64,000 nucleotides of DNA from NCBI GenBank assembly GCA_037954235.1, contig JBBMOA010000001.1, positions 12,725,980 through 12,789,979 of the forward strand, read 5' to 3'. The notes below the pieces were generated by a model that was not told the DNA's origin, did not search any database, and worked only from the letters and a program-made list of their open reading frames with translations. Origin of the DNA: Aulostomus chinensis. Its lineage: Eukaryota > Chordata > Actinopteri > Syngnathiformes > Aulostomidae. Positions 44,888-57,200 of this stretch are shown piece by piece. The position numbers and the translations under genes were made by a program. Position 1 is the stretch's first letter. The number at the start of each line of letters is the position of its first letter.

Positions 44888-44959
44888 AGGTCCTTCTGAG
44901 ACTTGAACTGGGATCACTGGATCCAGAGTCCAGAGGGCTCACCCTTCCACCATGGAACC
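44888..44959 (-). pseudogene. tRNA-Gln (CTG) pseudogene
   Basis: On the minus strand GGTTCCATGGTGGAAGGGTG begins a 72-nt Gln-like sequence with perfect anticodon stem CTGGA/TCCAG and loop CTCTGGA (anticodon CTG, plus-strand CAG at 44924-44926). The acceptor has two mismatches at its inner end and the T-stem CCCAG/CTCAG has two more. The T-loop TTCAAGT and the D-arm are also changed, and position 37 is G in place of A. No T4 terminator follows. It is best treated as a decayed copy, 200 bp from the Leu-CAG gene on the same strand. Confidence 0.7.
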
Positions 44960-45681
44960 AAACACAAGGAGGCAGTTCCTCTAAATACCACTTGACATCA
45001 CCTGCAATCAACCTGTTGCTATTTGGAGGTTCATCTTGTTCTTGTTCCAGACTACATTGGCAAAAGGATCATGAACCACAAGGAAATCATGGAACTCCAG
45101 ATTTATTATGACTTTCTAACTCCATCGTATGACCTGGGAGCAAAGACTGGCCAGGCCTTCCTTAATTTATCAGTTAATTACTGCTTCAACAAACATGCCA
45201 CTTAATTAAGTTACCAGAATTTCTCTCATTGAAAAACCCACCAGCCTGATTTCTTGACATGACATGAAAAATTCTCCAAGAACCCACAGTTGGGTGGAAA
45301 GATACCAGGTTAACCAGGAGGAGTCCTGTTCCTGAACCATGGATGGAACAAAGTCCACTGGAAAACTCAGCAGTTCCTGAGTGCCAGATCCATCCAGGAG
45401 CTTGGGTCTCCCCTTGACTGTGGTGATCCATGAGATCAAGGAGGACAGAGGAAAGAAGGATCCTGTTGGAGATCTCCTCCCTTCTTCCTCCACTTCACTA
45501 CTACTTGGATGTCAGGAATATGAGGTACTTTACTCAAATGACGTATTAGGAGTTTCCTGTTTGACAAGAAGGAAGTCAGAGGTTCATCCCTCACTTGTTG
45601 GTGGTGCCCTCAACCTGCTGAGAGCATCACTTAGTTCTCTACAGAGAAACATGGCAGCTCTGCTGAAGGCTGCAGGAAACC

Positions 45682-45753
45682 TGCTGGAACTGAGACTTGG
45701 ACTTAGGTCACTGGATTCAAAGTCCAGGGTGCCAACAGGTCCACCAGGGCATC
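45682..45753 (-). pseudogene. tRNA-Gln (TTG)-like pseudogene
   Basis: The minus strand carries CTGGACTTTGAATCCAG, a perfect Gln anticodon arm with anticodon TTG (plus-strand CAA at 45718-45720). The preceding CCCTGGTGGACCTGTTGGCA aligns with the D-arm of tRNA-Gln with several changes. The T-arm (GTCCAAGTCTCAG) and acceptor strands no longer pair properly. The reading frame at 45381-45803 crosses it and is not considered a gene. The limits are by alignment from memory of the family and may be off by a few bases. Confidence 0.55.
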
Positions 45754-47586
45754 TGTGCTTTACTTACCGTGTAAAAAGGACCACAGTGGTCGTCTGGTTT
45801 TAATTTAACAAAAAAATACGGTTGAAAACTTTGAGACAGTGACACAGGGCTCTTATTTGAAGGGCCATGGGATGGGAAATATCCCAGACCTCTGAGATCA
45901 GAGCGCTCACTTTGATCTCAGGGTCCTGACTTTGGGGGTTCTTCCTTTGGTCTTCAAATACTCGTGGTTTTTATTGGCAGAACTTTCAACTTGCATGCAA
46001 AAAGAGAATCACAGTCAATGTAAACCCAGCAGACAGTGTTTATTTCTGATAAATCAGACAATCACTCAAATGAGAATGAAAGGAAAAAACAATAAAATGT
46101 TTTAAAATCCTTCTCCACTCTAAAGCTTTTTAAAGTTCACTTGAAGGTTCAAAGGTGGAGGTGAGGAGGTCACCCTGATCCTGCCTGTCGTCACTGCCAG
46201 GATTCTGTCTTCTGGTGCTGTGGTTCTTCTGATGAAGGGGGCGTGATGTTTGCTGTCTCAGGCTCCACCAAATGTCCTCTTTAGGACGCCACAATGTGGC
46301 CTCTTCACTGCTCCATCTTCCCTGCATCGGAGACACCAGGGTTCCTCCTGGTGCCGACCCCATCGTCCTTCTACCCAATGGTGCGGCCATGGATCCTCAG
46401 AGGAGGCTGGGATCCTTCTTCTCATCAGAGCCACAGTTTTTCCTGTAGGGAACAACAGGAGCTTTGTTGTAATGTTTTGCTCGGTGTTTCCTGCACAGAC
46501 CGTCAGGATCTGTGACGCCATCTTGTGGTAGGGGGTCATCATCTTGTTGTGTGGTAGTGGATTCATTGATCTGCTGTTTCAACACATTCAAGTTCATTAT
46601 CCTACAAGTCAAAGTACATTTGGTGTGGAGTTTTAGTTTCTGGCCTCAATCATAACGTGTGCCTTTCTTCTTCATGAACATTTCTCAGCTTTGTAAGTTT
46701 ATTCTAGTTTTTCTTCCTCTCTTTTCTATTCCATTGTTGTTGAAGATTCTACTGCAGGTTGGAGTTCCCTGCTGACTGAAGCAGAAACAGGAACAAAAAG
46801 CTGGAGGCTGTCAGAGCCCCAAGTTGGGGGCTGATATTAAAGTAGGAGATGAACACATCCAGGTTAGCATCCCTCTCAGAAGCTGCTACTTTAGCTCTTC
46901 GGGATACAGCAGCCTAGCATAGCTTCATCTGGCCAGTTAGTGGCCCACTTTGATGTCTGGGATATCAGGTTCAAGGTTCTTCACAGCTCTGAATGAAGGC
47001 TTTCTAAAGTGTTAACCAGTACTCCAGTTGTAAAAAACAATCAGGGGGGATGGTAGATTTTGATGTTTAGGAACAGATCATTTGTGCTGATGACAGCGCA
47101 TCAGGTGAGAGACCAACAGTGTACCCTTACTCCTCTCAAACAACAAGCATGCTATGGATATTACCTGTCTGCTACTCCTGTCATTGATCTTGACCAAGCC
47201 CCCAGGCTGACACTGCTACCACTGCTCCTACATAGTTACAGTCAAATGCAGAGGACATTTTCCCACTGGGTGCAAGTGCAACTTCATACTCATGCTACCT
47301 ATAAATCTGGGAATTCTTCTATATTTTGAAACAAAACATTCTCAAGTCCAGTCCATTTTAATTAAAGTGCAAGAGCAAAAGAATGAAACAAATGTACTGT
47401 GGCAGGATAGCGCTACACTCCCCACCATGAGGGGCAGTGTGGCAGACGATAGTGAGTGGTCACCTAGAAATAGACCTGGTCCGACCCTTCTCCGTCCTTT
47501 CCACTTCCTCTCCCTCCTTTACGGAGCCGACAGCCGTGCGTGGTGGCGTCTCGCTGGTCAGCAGATCGGTTACAAACAAAGGTACC
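45754..47586. other. No gene recognised; right end of the island
   Basis: About 1.8 kb of unique-looking DNA. ACGCCATCTTG (46515-46525) is a YY1-like site, and CCACCATGAGGGGCAGTG (47422-47439) resembles a CTCF core but lacks a base. Reading frames at 46130-46566 lie on both strands and have no recognisable domain. The sequence passes into satellite around 47587 at ACCTCAAAACCTCAAAATAA. Confidence 0.5.
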
Positions 47587-50510
47587 TCAAAACCTCAAAA
47601 TAATGCTACAGTGATGTCGGAAGAATTGCTAATGAACTCAAAATGATGCTAACAGAAATGTAGTGAAAGTTTCGAAAAACCTCAAAGTGATGCTGACAGT
47701 CATGTAGTAAGAGTTGCTAAGAACCTAAAAATAATGCTACAGTGATGTCGGAAGAATTGCTAATGAACTCAAAATGATGCTAACAGTAATGTAGTGATAG
47801 TTGCTAATAAACTCAGTGATGCTAACAGTTATGTCGTGAAAGTTTCAAATAACCTCAAAATAATGCGACAGTGATGTTGGAAACATTGCCAATGATCTCA
47901 AAATGATGCGACAGTGATGGAGTGATAGTTGCTATAAACTCAGTGATGCTTTCAGTAATGAAGTGAAAGTTTAGAACAACCTCAAAGTGATGCTTACAGT
48001 CATGTAGTAAGAGTTGCTACGAACGTCCAAATAATGCGAAAGTGATGTCGGAAGAATTGCTAATGATCTCAAAATGATGTGACAGTGATGTCATAAGAAT
48101 TACTAATGAACACAAAATAATGCTAAAAGTAATGTAGTTATAGTTGCTAATAAACTCAGTGAGGCTGACAGTAATGTAGTAAGAGTTGCTACGAACCTCA
48201 AAATAATGCTACAGTGGGAGTGAACGTTTCGAATAACCTCAAAGTGATGCTGACAGTCATGTACTAAGAGTTGCTACGAACCTCAAAATAATGTGACAGT
48301 GATGTCAGAAGAATTGCTAATGATCTAAAAATGATGCGACAGTGATGTAGTAAGAATTGCTAATGAATTCAAAATGACGCTAACAGTAATGGAGTGAAAG
48401 TTTCGAATAACCTCAAAGTGATGCTTACAGTCATGTAGTAAGAGTTGCTGCGAACCTCAAAATATTGCGACAGTGATGTCGGAAGAATTGCTAATGAACT
48501 CAAAATGATGCTAACAGTAATGTAGTGATAGTTGCTAATCAAGTCAGTGATGCTTCCATTAATGTAGTCAGTGTTTCGAACAACCTCAAAGTGATGCTGA
48601 CACTAATTTAGTAAGAGTTGCTACGAACCTCAAAATAATGCGACAGTGATGTCAGAAGAATTGCTAAAGATCTCAAAATGATGCGACAGTGATGTAAGAA
48701 GAATTGGTAATGATCTCAAAATGATGCTAACAGTAACGTAGTGATAGATGCTAATAAACTCAGTGATGCTTACAGTAATGTAGTAAGTGTTTCGAACAAC
48801 CTCAAAGTGATGCTGACAGTCATGTAGTAAGAGTTGCTACGAACCTTAAAATAATGCAACAATAATGTAGTAAGAGTTGCTACGAACCTCAAAATAATGT
48901 GACAGTGATGTCAGAAGAATTGCTAATGATCTCAAAATGATGCGAGAGTGATGTAGTAAGAATTGCTAATGAACTCAAAATGATGCTAACAGTAATGGAG
49001 TGAAACTTTCGAATAACCTCAAAGTGATGCTTACAGTCATGTAGGAAGAGTTGCTACGAAACTCAAAATAATTCGACAGTGATGTCGGAAGAATTGCTAA
49101 TGATCTGAAAATGATGCGACAGTGATGTAGTAAGAATTGCCAATGAAATCAAGATGATGCTAAAAGTAATGGAGTGAAACTTTCGAATAACCTCAAAGTG
49201 ATGCTGACAGTCATGTAGTAAGTGTTGCTACGAACCTCAAAATAATGCGACTGTAATGTAGTAAAAGTTGCTACAAACCTCAAAATACTGCGACAGTGAT
49301 GTCGGAAGAATTGCTAATGAACTCAAGATGATACTCACAGTAATGTAGTGATAGTTGCTAATAAACTCAGTGATGGTTACAGTAATGTAGTAAGAGTTTC
49401 GAACAACCTCAAAGTGATGCTAACAGTCATTTAGTAAGAGTTGCTAATGAACTCAATTCAATGCGACAGTGATGTCGAATGAATTGCTCATAAACTCAAA
49501 ATGATGCTAACAGTAATGTAGGTATAGTTGCTAATAAACTCAAAGTGATGCTGACAGTAATGTAGTAAGAGTTGCTACGAACCTTAAAATAATGCAACAA
49601 TAATGTAGTAAGAGTTGCTACGAACCTCAAAATAATGTGACAGTGATATCAGAAGAATTGCTAATGATCTCAAAATGATGCGACAGTGATGTAGTAAGAA
49701 TTGCTAATGAACTCAAGATGATGCTAACAGTAATGTAGTGATAGTTGCTAAGAAACTCAGTGAAGCTTACAGTAATGTAGTAAGAGTTTCGAACAACCTC
49801 AAAGTGATGCTGACAGTCATTTAGTAAGAGTTGCTAATGAACTCAATTCAATGCTACAGTGATGTCGTGAGAATTGCTCATGAACTCAAAATGATGCTAA
49901 CAGTAATGTAGTAAGAGTTGCTACGAACCTTAAAATAATGCAACAATAATGTAGTAAGAGTTGCTACGAACCTCAAAATATTGTGACAGTGATGTAGTAA
50001 GAATTGCTCATGAACTCAAAATGATGCTAAAAGTAATGGAGTGAAACTTTCGAATAACCTCAAAGTGATGCTGACAGTCATGTAGTACGTGTTGCTACGA
50101 ACCTCAAAATAATGCGACAGTAATGTAGTAATGTTGCTGCAAACCTCAAAATACTGCGACAGTGATGTCGGAAGAATTGCTAATGAACTCAAGATGATGC
50201 TCACAGTAATGTAGTGATAGTTGCTAAGAAACTAGGTGATGCTTACAGTAATGCAGTAAGAGTTTCGAACAACCTCAAAGTGATGCTGACAGTCATTTAG
50301 TAAAAGTTGCTAATGAACTCAATTTAATGCTACAGTGATGTCGTGAGAATTGCTCAACAACTCAAAATGATGCTAACAGTAATGTAGTGATAGTTGCTAA
50401 AAAACTCAAAGTGATGCTGACAGTAATGTAGTAAGAGTTGCTCCGAACCTTAAAATAATGCAACAATAATGTAGTAAGAGTTGCTACGAACCTCAAAATA
50501 ATGTGACAGT

Positions 50511-53500
50511 GATATCAGAAGAATTGCTAATGATCTCAAAATGATGCGACAGTGATGTAGTAAGAATTGCTAATGAACTCAAGATGATGCTAACAGTAAT
50601 GTAGTGATAGTTGCTAATAAACTCAGTGAAGCTTACAGTAATGTAGTAAGAGTTTCGAACAACCTCAAAGTGATGCTGACAGTCATTTAGTAAGAGTTGC
50701 TAATGAACTAAATTCAATGCTACAGTGATGTCGTGAGAATTGCTCATGAACTCAAAATGATGCTAACAGTAATGTAGTGATAGTTGCTAATGAACTCAAA
50801 GTGATGCTGACAGTAATGTAGTAAGAGTTGCTACGAACCTTAAAATAATGCAACAATAATGTAGTAAGAGTTGCTACGAACCTCAAAATATTGCGACAGT
50901 GATGTTGGAAGAATTGCTAATGAACTCAAGATGATGCTCACAGTAATGTAGTGATAGTTGCTAAGAAACTAGGTGATGCTTACAGTAATGCAGTAAGAGT
51001 TTCGAACAACCTCAAAGTGATGCTGACAGTCATTTAGTAAAAGTTGCAAATGAACTCAATTTAATGCTACAGTGATGTCGTGAGAATTGCTCAACAACTC
51101 AAAATGATGCTAAAGGTAATGTAGTGATAGTTGCTAAAAAACTCAAAGTGATGCTGACAGTAATGTAGTAAGAGTTGCTACGAACCTTAAAATAATGCAA
51201 CAATAATGTAGTAAGAGTTGCTACGAACCTCAAAATAATGTGACAGTGATGTCAGAAGAATTGCGAATGATCTGTAAATGATGCGACAGTGATGTAGTAA
51301 GAATTGCTAATGAACTCAAAATGATGCTAACAGTGATGGAGTGAAACTTTCGAATAACCTCAAAGTGATGCTGACAGTCATGTTCTGAGAGTTGCTACGA
51401 ACCTCAAAATAACGCGATAGTAATGTAGTAAAAGTTGCTAAAAACCTCAAAATATTGCGACAGTGATCTTGGAAGAATTGCTCATGAACTCAACATGATG
51501 CTAACAGTAATGGAGTGAAACTTTCGAATAACCTCAAAGTGATGCTGACAGTCATGTAGTAAGTGTTGCTACGAACCTCAAAATAATGCGACAGTAATGT
51601 AGTAAAAGTTGGTACGAACCTCAAAATATTGCAAAAGTGATGTCGTGAGAATTGCTCATGAACTCAAGATGATGCTAACAGTAATGTAGTGATAGTTGCT
51701 AAGAAACTCAGTGATGCTGACAGTAATGTAGTAAGAGTTGCTACGAACCTTAAAATAATGCAACAATAATGTAGTAAGAGTTGCTACGAACCTCAAAATA
51801 ATGTGACAGTGATATCAGAAGAATTGCTAATGATCTCAAAATGATGCGACAGTGATGTAGTAAGAATTGCTAATGAACTCAAGATGATGCTAACAGTAAT
51901 GTAGTGATAGTTGCTAATAAACTCAGTGAAGCTTACAGTAATGTAGTAAGAGTTTCGAACAACCTCAAAGTGATGCTGACAGTCATTTAGTAAGAGTTGC
52001 TAATGAACTAAATTCAATGCTACAGTGATGTCGTGAGAATTGCTCATGAACTCAAAATGATGCTAACAGTAATGTAGTGATAGTTGCTAATGAACTCAAA
52101 GTGATGCTGACAGTAATGTAGTAAGAGTTGCTACGAACCTTAAAATAATGCAACAATAATGTAGTAAGAGTTGCTACGAACCTCAAAATATTGCGACAGT
52201 GATGTAGTAAGAATTGCTCATGAACTCAAAATGATGCTAACAGTAATGGAGTGAAACTTTCGAATAACCTCAAAGTGATGCTGACAGTCATGTAGTAAGT
52301 GTTGCTACGAACCTCAAAATAATGCGACAGTAATGTAGTAATGTTGCTGCAAACCTCAAAATACTGCGACAGTGATGTTGGAAGAATTGCTAATGAACTC
52401 AAGATGATGCTCACAGTAATGTAGTGATAGTTGCTAAGAAACTAGGTGATGCTTACAGTAATGCAGTAAGAGTTTCGAACAACCTCAAAGTGATGCTGAC
52501 AGTCATTTAGTAAAAGTTGCTAATGAACTCAATTTAATGCTACAGTGATGTCGTGAGAATTGCTCAACAACTCAAAATGATGCTAAAGGTAATGTAGTGA
52601 TAGTTGCTAAAAAACTCAAAGTGATGCTGACAGTAATGTAGTAAGAGTTGCTACGAACCTTAAAATAATGCAACAATAATGTAGTAAGAGTTGCTACGAA
52701 CCTCAAAATAATGTGACAGTGATGTCAGAAGAATTGCGAATGATCTGTAAATGATGCGACAGTGATGTAGTAAGAATTGCTAATGAACTCAAAATGATGC
52801 TAACAGTGATGGAGTGAAACTTTCGAATAACCTCAAAGTGATGCTGACAGTCATGTTCTGAGAGTTGCTACGAACCTCAAAATAACGCGATAGTAATGTA
52901 GTAAAAGTTGCTAAAAACCTCAAAATATTGCGACAGTGATCTTGGAAGAATTGCTCATGAACTCAACATGATGCTAACAGTAATGGAGTGAAACTTTCGA
53001 ATAACCTCAAAGTGATGCTGACAGTCATGTAGTAAGTGTTGCTACGAACCTCAAAATAATGCGACAGTAATGTAGTAAAAGTTGGTACGAACCTCAAAAT
53101 ATTGCAAAAGTGATGTCGTGAGAATTGCTCATGAACTCAAGATGATGCTAACAGTAATGTAGTGATAGTTGCTAAGAAACTCAGTGATGCTGACAGTAAT
53201 GTAGTAAGAGTTGCTACGAACCTTAAAATAATGCAACAATAATGTAGTAAGAGTTGCTACGAACCTCAAAATAATGTGACAGTGATATCAGAAGAATTGC
53301 TAATGATCTCAAAATGATGCGACAGTGATGTAGTAAGAATTGCTAATGAACTCAAGATGATGCTAACAGTAATGTAGTGATAGTTGCTAATAAACTCAGT
53401 GAAGCTTACAGTAATGTAGTAAGAGTTTCGAACAACCTCAAAGTGATGCTGACAGTCATTTAGTAAGAGTTGCTAATGAACTAAATTCAATGCTACAGTG

Positions 53501-54290
53501 ATGTCGTGAGAATTGCTCATGAACTCAAAATGATGCTAACAGTAATGTAGTGATAGTTGCTAATGAACTCAAAGTGATGCTGACAGTAATGTAGTAAGAG
53601 TTGCTACGAACCTTAAAATAATGCAACAATAATGTAGTAAGAGTTGCTACGAACCTCAAAATATTGCGACAGTGATGTAGTAAGAATTGCTCATGAACTC
53701 AAAATGATGCTAACAGTAATGGAGTGAAACTTTCGAATAACCTCAAAGTGATGCTGACAGTCATGTAGTAAGTGTTGCTACGAACCTCAAAATAATGCGA
53801 CAGTAATGTAGTAATGTTGCTGCAAACCTCAAAATACTGCGACAGTGATGTCGGAAGAATTGCTAATGAACTCAAGATGATGCTCACAGTAATGTAGTGA
53901 TAGTTGCTAAGAAACTAGGTGATGCTTACAGTAATGCAGTAAGAGTTTCGAACAACCTCAAAGTGATGCTGACAGTCATTTAGTAAAAGGTGGTAATGAA
54001 TTCAATTTAATGCTACAGTGATGTCGTGAGAATTGCTCAAGAACTCAAAATGATGCTAACAGTAATGTAGTGATAGTTGCTAAAAAACTCAAAGTGATGC
54101 TGACAGTAACGTAGTAAGAGTTGCTACGAACCTTAAAATAATGCAACAATAATGTAGTAAGAGTTGCTACGAACCTCAAAATAATGTGACAGTGATGTCA
54201 GAAGAATTGCTAATGATCAGTAAATGATGCGACAGTGATGTAGTAAGAATTGCTAATGAACTCAAAATGATGCTAACAGGGATGGAGTGA
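50511..54290 (-). repeat. Nested higher-order repeats, offsets 1300 and 1473 bp
   Basis: GATATCAGAAGAATTGCTAA occurs at about 50511, 51811 and 53284, and AAGATGATGCTAACAG at 50581, 51881 and 53354: offsets of 1300, then 1473. CAGTGATCTTGG at 51461 and 52934, and CTAAAGGTAATG at 51110 and 52583, confirm 1473. The 1473-bp copies run from about 50890 to 52362 and from 52363 to 53835, and a further partial copy follows. 1300 and 1473 bp equal 30 and 34 monomers. Confidence 0.82.
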
Positions 54291-57200
54291 AACTTTCGAA
54301 TAACCTCAAAGTGATGCTGACAGTCATGTAGTAAGAGTTGCTACGAACCTCAAAATAATGCGACAGTAATGTAGTAATGTTGCTGCAAACCTCAAAATAC
54401 TGCGACAGTGATGTCGGAAGAATTGCAAATGAACTCAAAATGATGCTAACAGTAATGTAGTGATAGTTGAGAATCAACTCAGTGATGCTTACAGTATTGT
54501 AGTATGTGTTTCGAATAACCTCAAAGTGATGCTGACAGTCATGCAGTAAGAGTTGCTCCGAACCTAGAAATAATGCAATAGTGATGTCAGAAGAATTGCT
54601 AAAGATCTCAAAATGATGCGACAGTGATGTCAGAAGAATTGGTAATGATCTCAAAATGATGCTAACAGTAATGGAGTGAACGTTTCGAATAACCTCAAAG
54701 TGATGCTGACAGTAATGTAGTAAGAGTTGCTACGAACCTTAAAATAATGCAACAATAATGTAGTAAGCGTTGCCACGAAACTCAATGCGACAGTAATGTA
54801 TTAACGTTGCTACAAACCTCAAAATATTGCGAAAGTGATGTCGGAAGAATTGCTAATGAACTCAAGATGATGCTAACAGTAATGGTGTGAAACTTTTGAA
54901 TAACCTCAAAGTGATGCTGACAGTCATGTAGTAAGTGTTGCTACGAACCTCAAAATAATGCGACTGTAATGTAGTAAAAGTTGCTACAAACCTCAAAATA
55001 CTGCGACAGTGATGTCTGAAGAATTGCTAATGAACTCAAGATGATGCTCACAGTAATGTAGTGATAGTTGCTAATAAACTCAGTGATGCTTATAGTAATG
55101 TAGTAAGAGTTTCGAACAACCTCAAAGTGATGCTGACAGTAATGTAGTAAGAGTTGCTACGAACCTTAAAATAATGCAACAATAATGTAGTAAGAGTTGC
55201 TGCGAACCTCAAAATATTGCGACAGTGATGTCGGAAGAATTGCTCATGAACTCAAGATGATGCTAACAGTAATGGAGTGAAACTTTCGAATAACCTCAAA
55301 GTGATGCTGACAGTCATGTAGTAAGAGTTGCTACGAACCTCAAAATATTGCGAAAGTGATGTCGGAAGAATTGCAAATGAACTCAAGATGATGTTAACAG
55401 TAATGTAGTGACAGTTGCTAAGAAACTCAGTGATGCTGACGGTCATGAAGTAAGAGTTGCTACGAACCTCAAAATAATGTGACAGTGATATCAGAAGAAT
55501 AGCTAATGATCTAAAAATGATGCGACAGTGATGTAGTAAGAATTGCTAATGAACTCAAAATGATGCTAACAGTAATGGAGTGAAACTTTCGAATAACCTC
55601 AAAGTGATGCTGACAGTCATGTAGTAAGTGTTGCTACGAACCTCAAAATAATGCGACAGTAATGTAGTAAAGGTTGCTACGAACCTCAAAATATTGCGAC
55701 AGTGATGTCGGAAGAATTGCTAATGAACTCAAAATGATGCTAACAGTAATGTAGTGATAGTTACTAATCAACTCGGTGATGCTTAATGTAATGTAGTAAG
55801 TGTTTCAAATAACCTCAAAGTGATGGTGACAGTCATGTAGTAAGAGTTGCTACGAACCTCAAAATAATGCGACAGTGATGTCAGAAGAATTGCTAAAGAT
55901 CTCAAAATGATGCGACAGTGATTTAGTAAGAATTGCTCATAAACTCAAAATGATGCTAACAGTAATGGAGTGAACGTTTCGAATAACCTCAAAGTGATGC
56001 TGACAGTCTTGGACTAAGAGTTGCTATGAACCTCAAAATAATGTGACAGTGATGTAGTAAGAATTGCTAATGAACTTAAAATAATGCTACAGTGATGTCG
56101 TGACAATTGCTCATAAACTCAAATAATGCAAACACTAATGTAGTGATAGTTGCTAATAAACTCAAAGTGATGCTGACAGTAATGTAGTAAGAGTTGCTAC
56201 GAACCTTAAAATAATGCAACAATAATGTAGTAAGACTTGCTATGAACCTCAAAATAATGTGACAGTGATGTCAGAAGAATTGCTAATGATCTCAAAATGA
56301 TGCTAACAGTAATGTAGTGATAGTTGCTAATAAACTCAAAGTGATGCTGAAAGTCATGTAGTAAAAGTTGCTACGAACCTCAAAATATTGCGACAGTGAT
56401 GTCGGAGGAATTGCGAATGAACTCGAAATGATGCTAACAGTAATGTAGTGATAGTTGCTAAAAAACTCAAAGTGATGCTGACAGTCATGTAGTAAGAGTT
56501 GCTACGAACCTCAAAATATTGCGACAGTGATGTCGGAAGAATTGCTAATGATCTCGAAATGATGCTACAGTGATGTAGTAAGAATTGCTAAAAAACTCAA
56601 AATGATGCTAACAGTGATGGAGTGAAACTTTCGAATAACCTCAAAGTGATGCTGACAGTCATGTTCTGAGAGTTGCTACGAACCTCAAAATAACGCGATA
56701 GTAATGTAGTAAAAGTTGCTAAAAACCTCAAAATATTGCGACAGTGATCTTGGAAGAATTGCTCATGAACTCAACATGATGCTAACAGTAATGGAGTGAA
56801 ACTTTAGAATAACATCAAAGTGATGCTGACAGTCATGTAGTAAGTGTTGCTACGAACCTCAAAATAATGCGACAGTAATGTAGTAAAAGTTGGTACGAAC
56901 CTCAAAATATTGCAAAAGTGATGTCGTGAGAATTGCTCATGAACTCAAGATGATGCTAACAGTAATGTAGTGATAGTTGCTAAGAAACTCAGTGATGCTG
57001 ACAGTAATGTAGTAAGAGTTGCTACGAACCTTAAAATAATGCAACAATAATGTAGTAAGAGTTGCTACGAACCTCAAAATAATGTGACAGTGATATCAGA
57101 AGAATTGCTAATGATCTCAAAATGATGCGACAGTGATGTAGTAAGAATTGCTAATGAACTCAAGATGATGCTAACAGTAATGTAGTGATAGTTGCTAATA

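Noticed and set aside
45573..45600. CAGAGGTTCATCCCTCAC as a tRNA T-arm.
   Set aside because: No cloverleaf can be drawn with the upstream 60 bp.
46130..46566. Overlapping frames on both strands near a YY1-like site, possibly a gene start.
   Set aside because: No recognisable domain and no sign of splicing or promoter structure beyond one short motif.
47422..47439. CTCF-like core CCACCATGAGGGGCAGTG at the right edge of the island.
   Set aside because: It lacks one base of the AG-GGGGC core spacing, so it is not a good match. Not reported as a site.
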